Origin: CAYWVK01 sp964461865 | GTDB taxonomy: Bacteria > Patescibacteriota > Microgenomatia > Levybacterales > UBA12049 | Assembly: GCA_964461865.1 (NCBI GenBank) | Contig: CAYWVK010000007.1 | Coordinates: 1-22,340, forward strand | DNA length: 22,340 nt | Direction: 5' to 3' | Shown: in pieces, positions 21,626-22,340 of the stretch | Numbering within the stretch: the first letter of the stretch is position 1 | How the letters are laid out: each line of letters opens with the position of its first letter | Notes under the pieces: generated by a model | What the model saw: the letters and a program-made list of their open reading frames with translations, nothing else | Databases searched by the model: none | Told to the model about the DNA's origin: nothing | Program-made: the position numbers and the translations under genes

Positions 21626-21655
21626 AGGATATATTCTATCCTCTAATACTTGTAA
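21626..21655 (-). promoter_or_regulatory. Weak tmk promoter overlapping a small inverted repeat
   Basis: Minus-strand TTACAA (21655-21650), 18-nt spacer, TATCCT (21631-21626), 6 nt to ATG 21619. The -10 forms one arm of an inverted repeat (AGGATA at 21626-21631, TATCCT at 21637-21642, 5-nt loop). Confidence 0.35.
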
Positions 21656-21690
21656 TTAGCCCTATAATATAACATTATACTACTTACCGA

Positions 21691-22263
21691 TTATCTTTCC
21701 TGCTGTATTTTTGATTCATAAGGCTTATCTTGATTTTTATACTTAGCACTTTTCTTATTAATATACGACACCTCTGCTTCTGAAGACAGCTCTTCAAAGG
21801 TCATTGCGCAAATTCTCATCCCCGGATAAAGCGCAACGGGTAATCTTCCTAAATTTCCAAGCTCCAAAACTGCCTGACCGTCCCAGCCAGGATCGAAAAT
21901 ACTGGCTGTTGAATGAACCACTATACCCAACCTCCCAAGCGAAGATCTTCCCTCAAGTCTTCCTAAATGTTTTGAATCTATAGTTATCTTCTCTTTTGTT
22001 ATAGCTAACACAAAATCTCTCGGTTGAATAATAAAAGGTTCATTATCTTTAACCTTAATTTCTCTGGTAAAATTTATTTCTTTTGTTTCTTTAGATAAGG
22101 GATCGATAAGAGAATGTTTGCTATATTCAAATACTCTAAAAACATTGCCTAGTCTAAGATCAATTGAACATGAACCAAGTTGAATATTAAAATCAGGCAA
22201 AGGAGTTATCTTTATTTTTTTTGTTTTTAAAGCTTTTTTAATATCCCTGTCCGATAGAATCAT
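21691..22263 (-). CDS. dcd: dCTP deaminase (possibly bifunctional deaminase/dUTPase)
   Basis: 190 residues, normal length. It deaminates dCTP to dUTP, or directly to dUMP in the bifunctional form. Motifs are SCSIDLRLGNVFRVF (31-45), QPRDFVLAITKE (80-91), EGRSSLGRLGIVVHSTA (104-120), DPGWDGQAVLELGN (124-137) with catalytic Glu134, the PGMRICAMTFEELS strand, and a C-terminal SAKYKNQDKP tail that closes over the nucleotide. No trimeric dUTPase gene is visible in the window, so the bifunctional type would make metabolic sense, but sequence alone does not settle this. It starts the dcd/tmk run and is divergent from a gene leaving the right edge. Confidence 0.93.
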   Translation of the reverse strand: MILSDRDIKKALKTKKIKITPLPDFNIQLGSCSIDLRLGNVFRVFEYSKHSLIDPLSKETKEINFTREIKVKDNEPFIIQPRDFVLAITKEKITIDSKHLGRLEGRSSLGRLGIVVHSTASIFDPGWDGQAVLELGNLGRLPVALYPGMRICAMTFEELSSEAEVSYINKKSAKYKNQDKPYESKIQQER

Positions 22264-22269
22264 GGCAAA

Positions 22270-22299
22270 AGTTTAACACAAAAGTGCTTGACAAGACAA
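22270..22299 (-). promoter_or_regulatory. Leaderless promoter of dcd
   Basis: Minus-strand TTGTCT (22299-22294), 18-nt spacer, TAAACT (22275-22270), 6 nt to ATG 22263. It directly abuts the -35 of a + strand promoter. Confidence 0.5.
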
Positions 22300-22316
22300 G
22301 AAGACTTATGCAAAAT
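22288..22316 (+). promoter_or_regulatory. Promoter of a gene running off the right edge
   Basis: TTGACA (22288-22293), 17-nt spacer, CAAAAT (22311-22316). The -35 is perfect and the -10 matches 5 of 6. A GTG lies 7 nt downstream. Confidence 0.5.
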
Positions 22317-22323
22317 TTAATTA

Positions 22324-22340
22324 GTGGCTAAGAAAAAAAC
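22324..22340 (+). CDS. Possible start of the next gene (5' end only)
   Basis: GTG 22324 would begin a protein reading M-A-K-K-K. It is called only because it sits 7 nt after a -10, the same spacing as the other leaderless genes here. Nothing about function can be said from five codons. Confidence 0.3.

Noticed and set aside
1..22340. UGA recoding as seen in some CPR groups
   Set aside because: The recognised enzymes read full length under the standard code with no internal TGA.
1..22340. tRNA, rRNA or riboswitch genes
   Set aside because: No cloverleaf, rRNA or riboswitch motif was noticed by eye; gaps are all short and mostly filled by promoters.

Overview
AT-rich (roughly 30% GC by eye), tightly packed bacterial DNA read with the standard code. 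The gene content suggests a Candidatus Patescibacteria/CPR genome, most likely of the Microgenomates type. The evidence is secreted Cys-rich proteins with poly-Thr stalks, a membrane-anchored cohesin beside a dockerin protein, short enzymes, and short intergenic gaps. The lineage call is inference from gene style; no rRNA or other marker gene is present.

Layout. (1) About 1-14.3 kb is a cell-envelope island: a dockerin protein (cut by the left edge) and a membrane-anchored cohesin on the + strand; a small basic protein; a decayed C-terminal piece of a DUF4143-type ATPase; then a long minus-strand block. That block holds two copies of a two-gene module (single-pass membrane protein followed by a secreted Cys-rich, Thr-rich protein), an SLH-domain protein, a further chimeric paralogue of the membrane proteins, two small membrane proteins, and a fourth membrane paralogue. 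Divergent from these, on the + strand, are three related membrane-anchored genes, two with intact von Willebrand A (vWA) domains. (2) About 14.3-17.3 kb: an AP-endonuclease-2-type TIM-barrel protein, D-Ala-D-Ala ligase and serine hydroxymethyltransferase. (3) 17.4-18.4 kb: a class II Fic protein with a winged-helix tail and a repeat-bearing promoter. (4) 18.46-22.3 kb: a dTMP-supply cluster (thymidylate synthase, dihydrofolate reductase, thymidylate kinase, dCTP deaminase and a catalytically altered dCTP-deaminase paralogue) with one unrecognised gene on the opposite strand.

How it fits together. The surface proteins would build an extracellular assembly: cohesin and SLH proteins as docking points, dockerin and Thr-stalk proteins as attached parts, vWA proteins as adhesive or scaffolding parts. 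The enzymes cover dCTP to dUTP/dUMP to dTMP to dTDP, with glyA and folA turning over folate for thyA.

Regulation. A striking feature is that about a dozen genes have a good -35/-10 pair whose -10 ends only 6-9 nt before the start codon. This implies leaderless mRNAs and fixes several start codons downstream of the longest possible open frame. No tRNA, rRNA, CRISPR array or intact transposase was seen. Every intergenic gap is under 110 bases.
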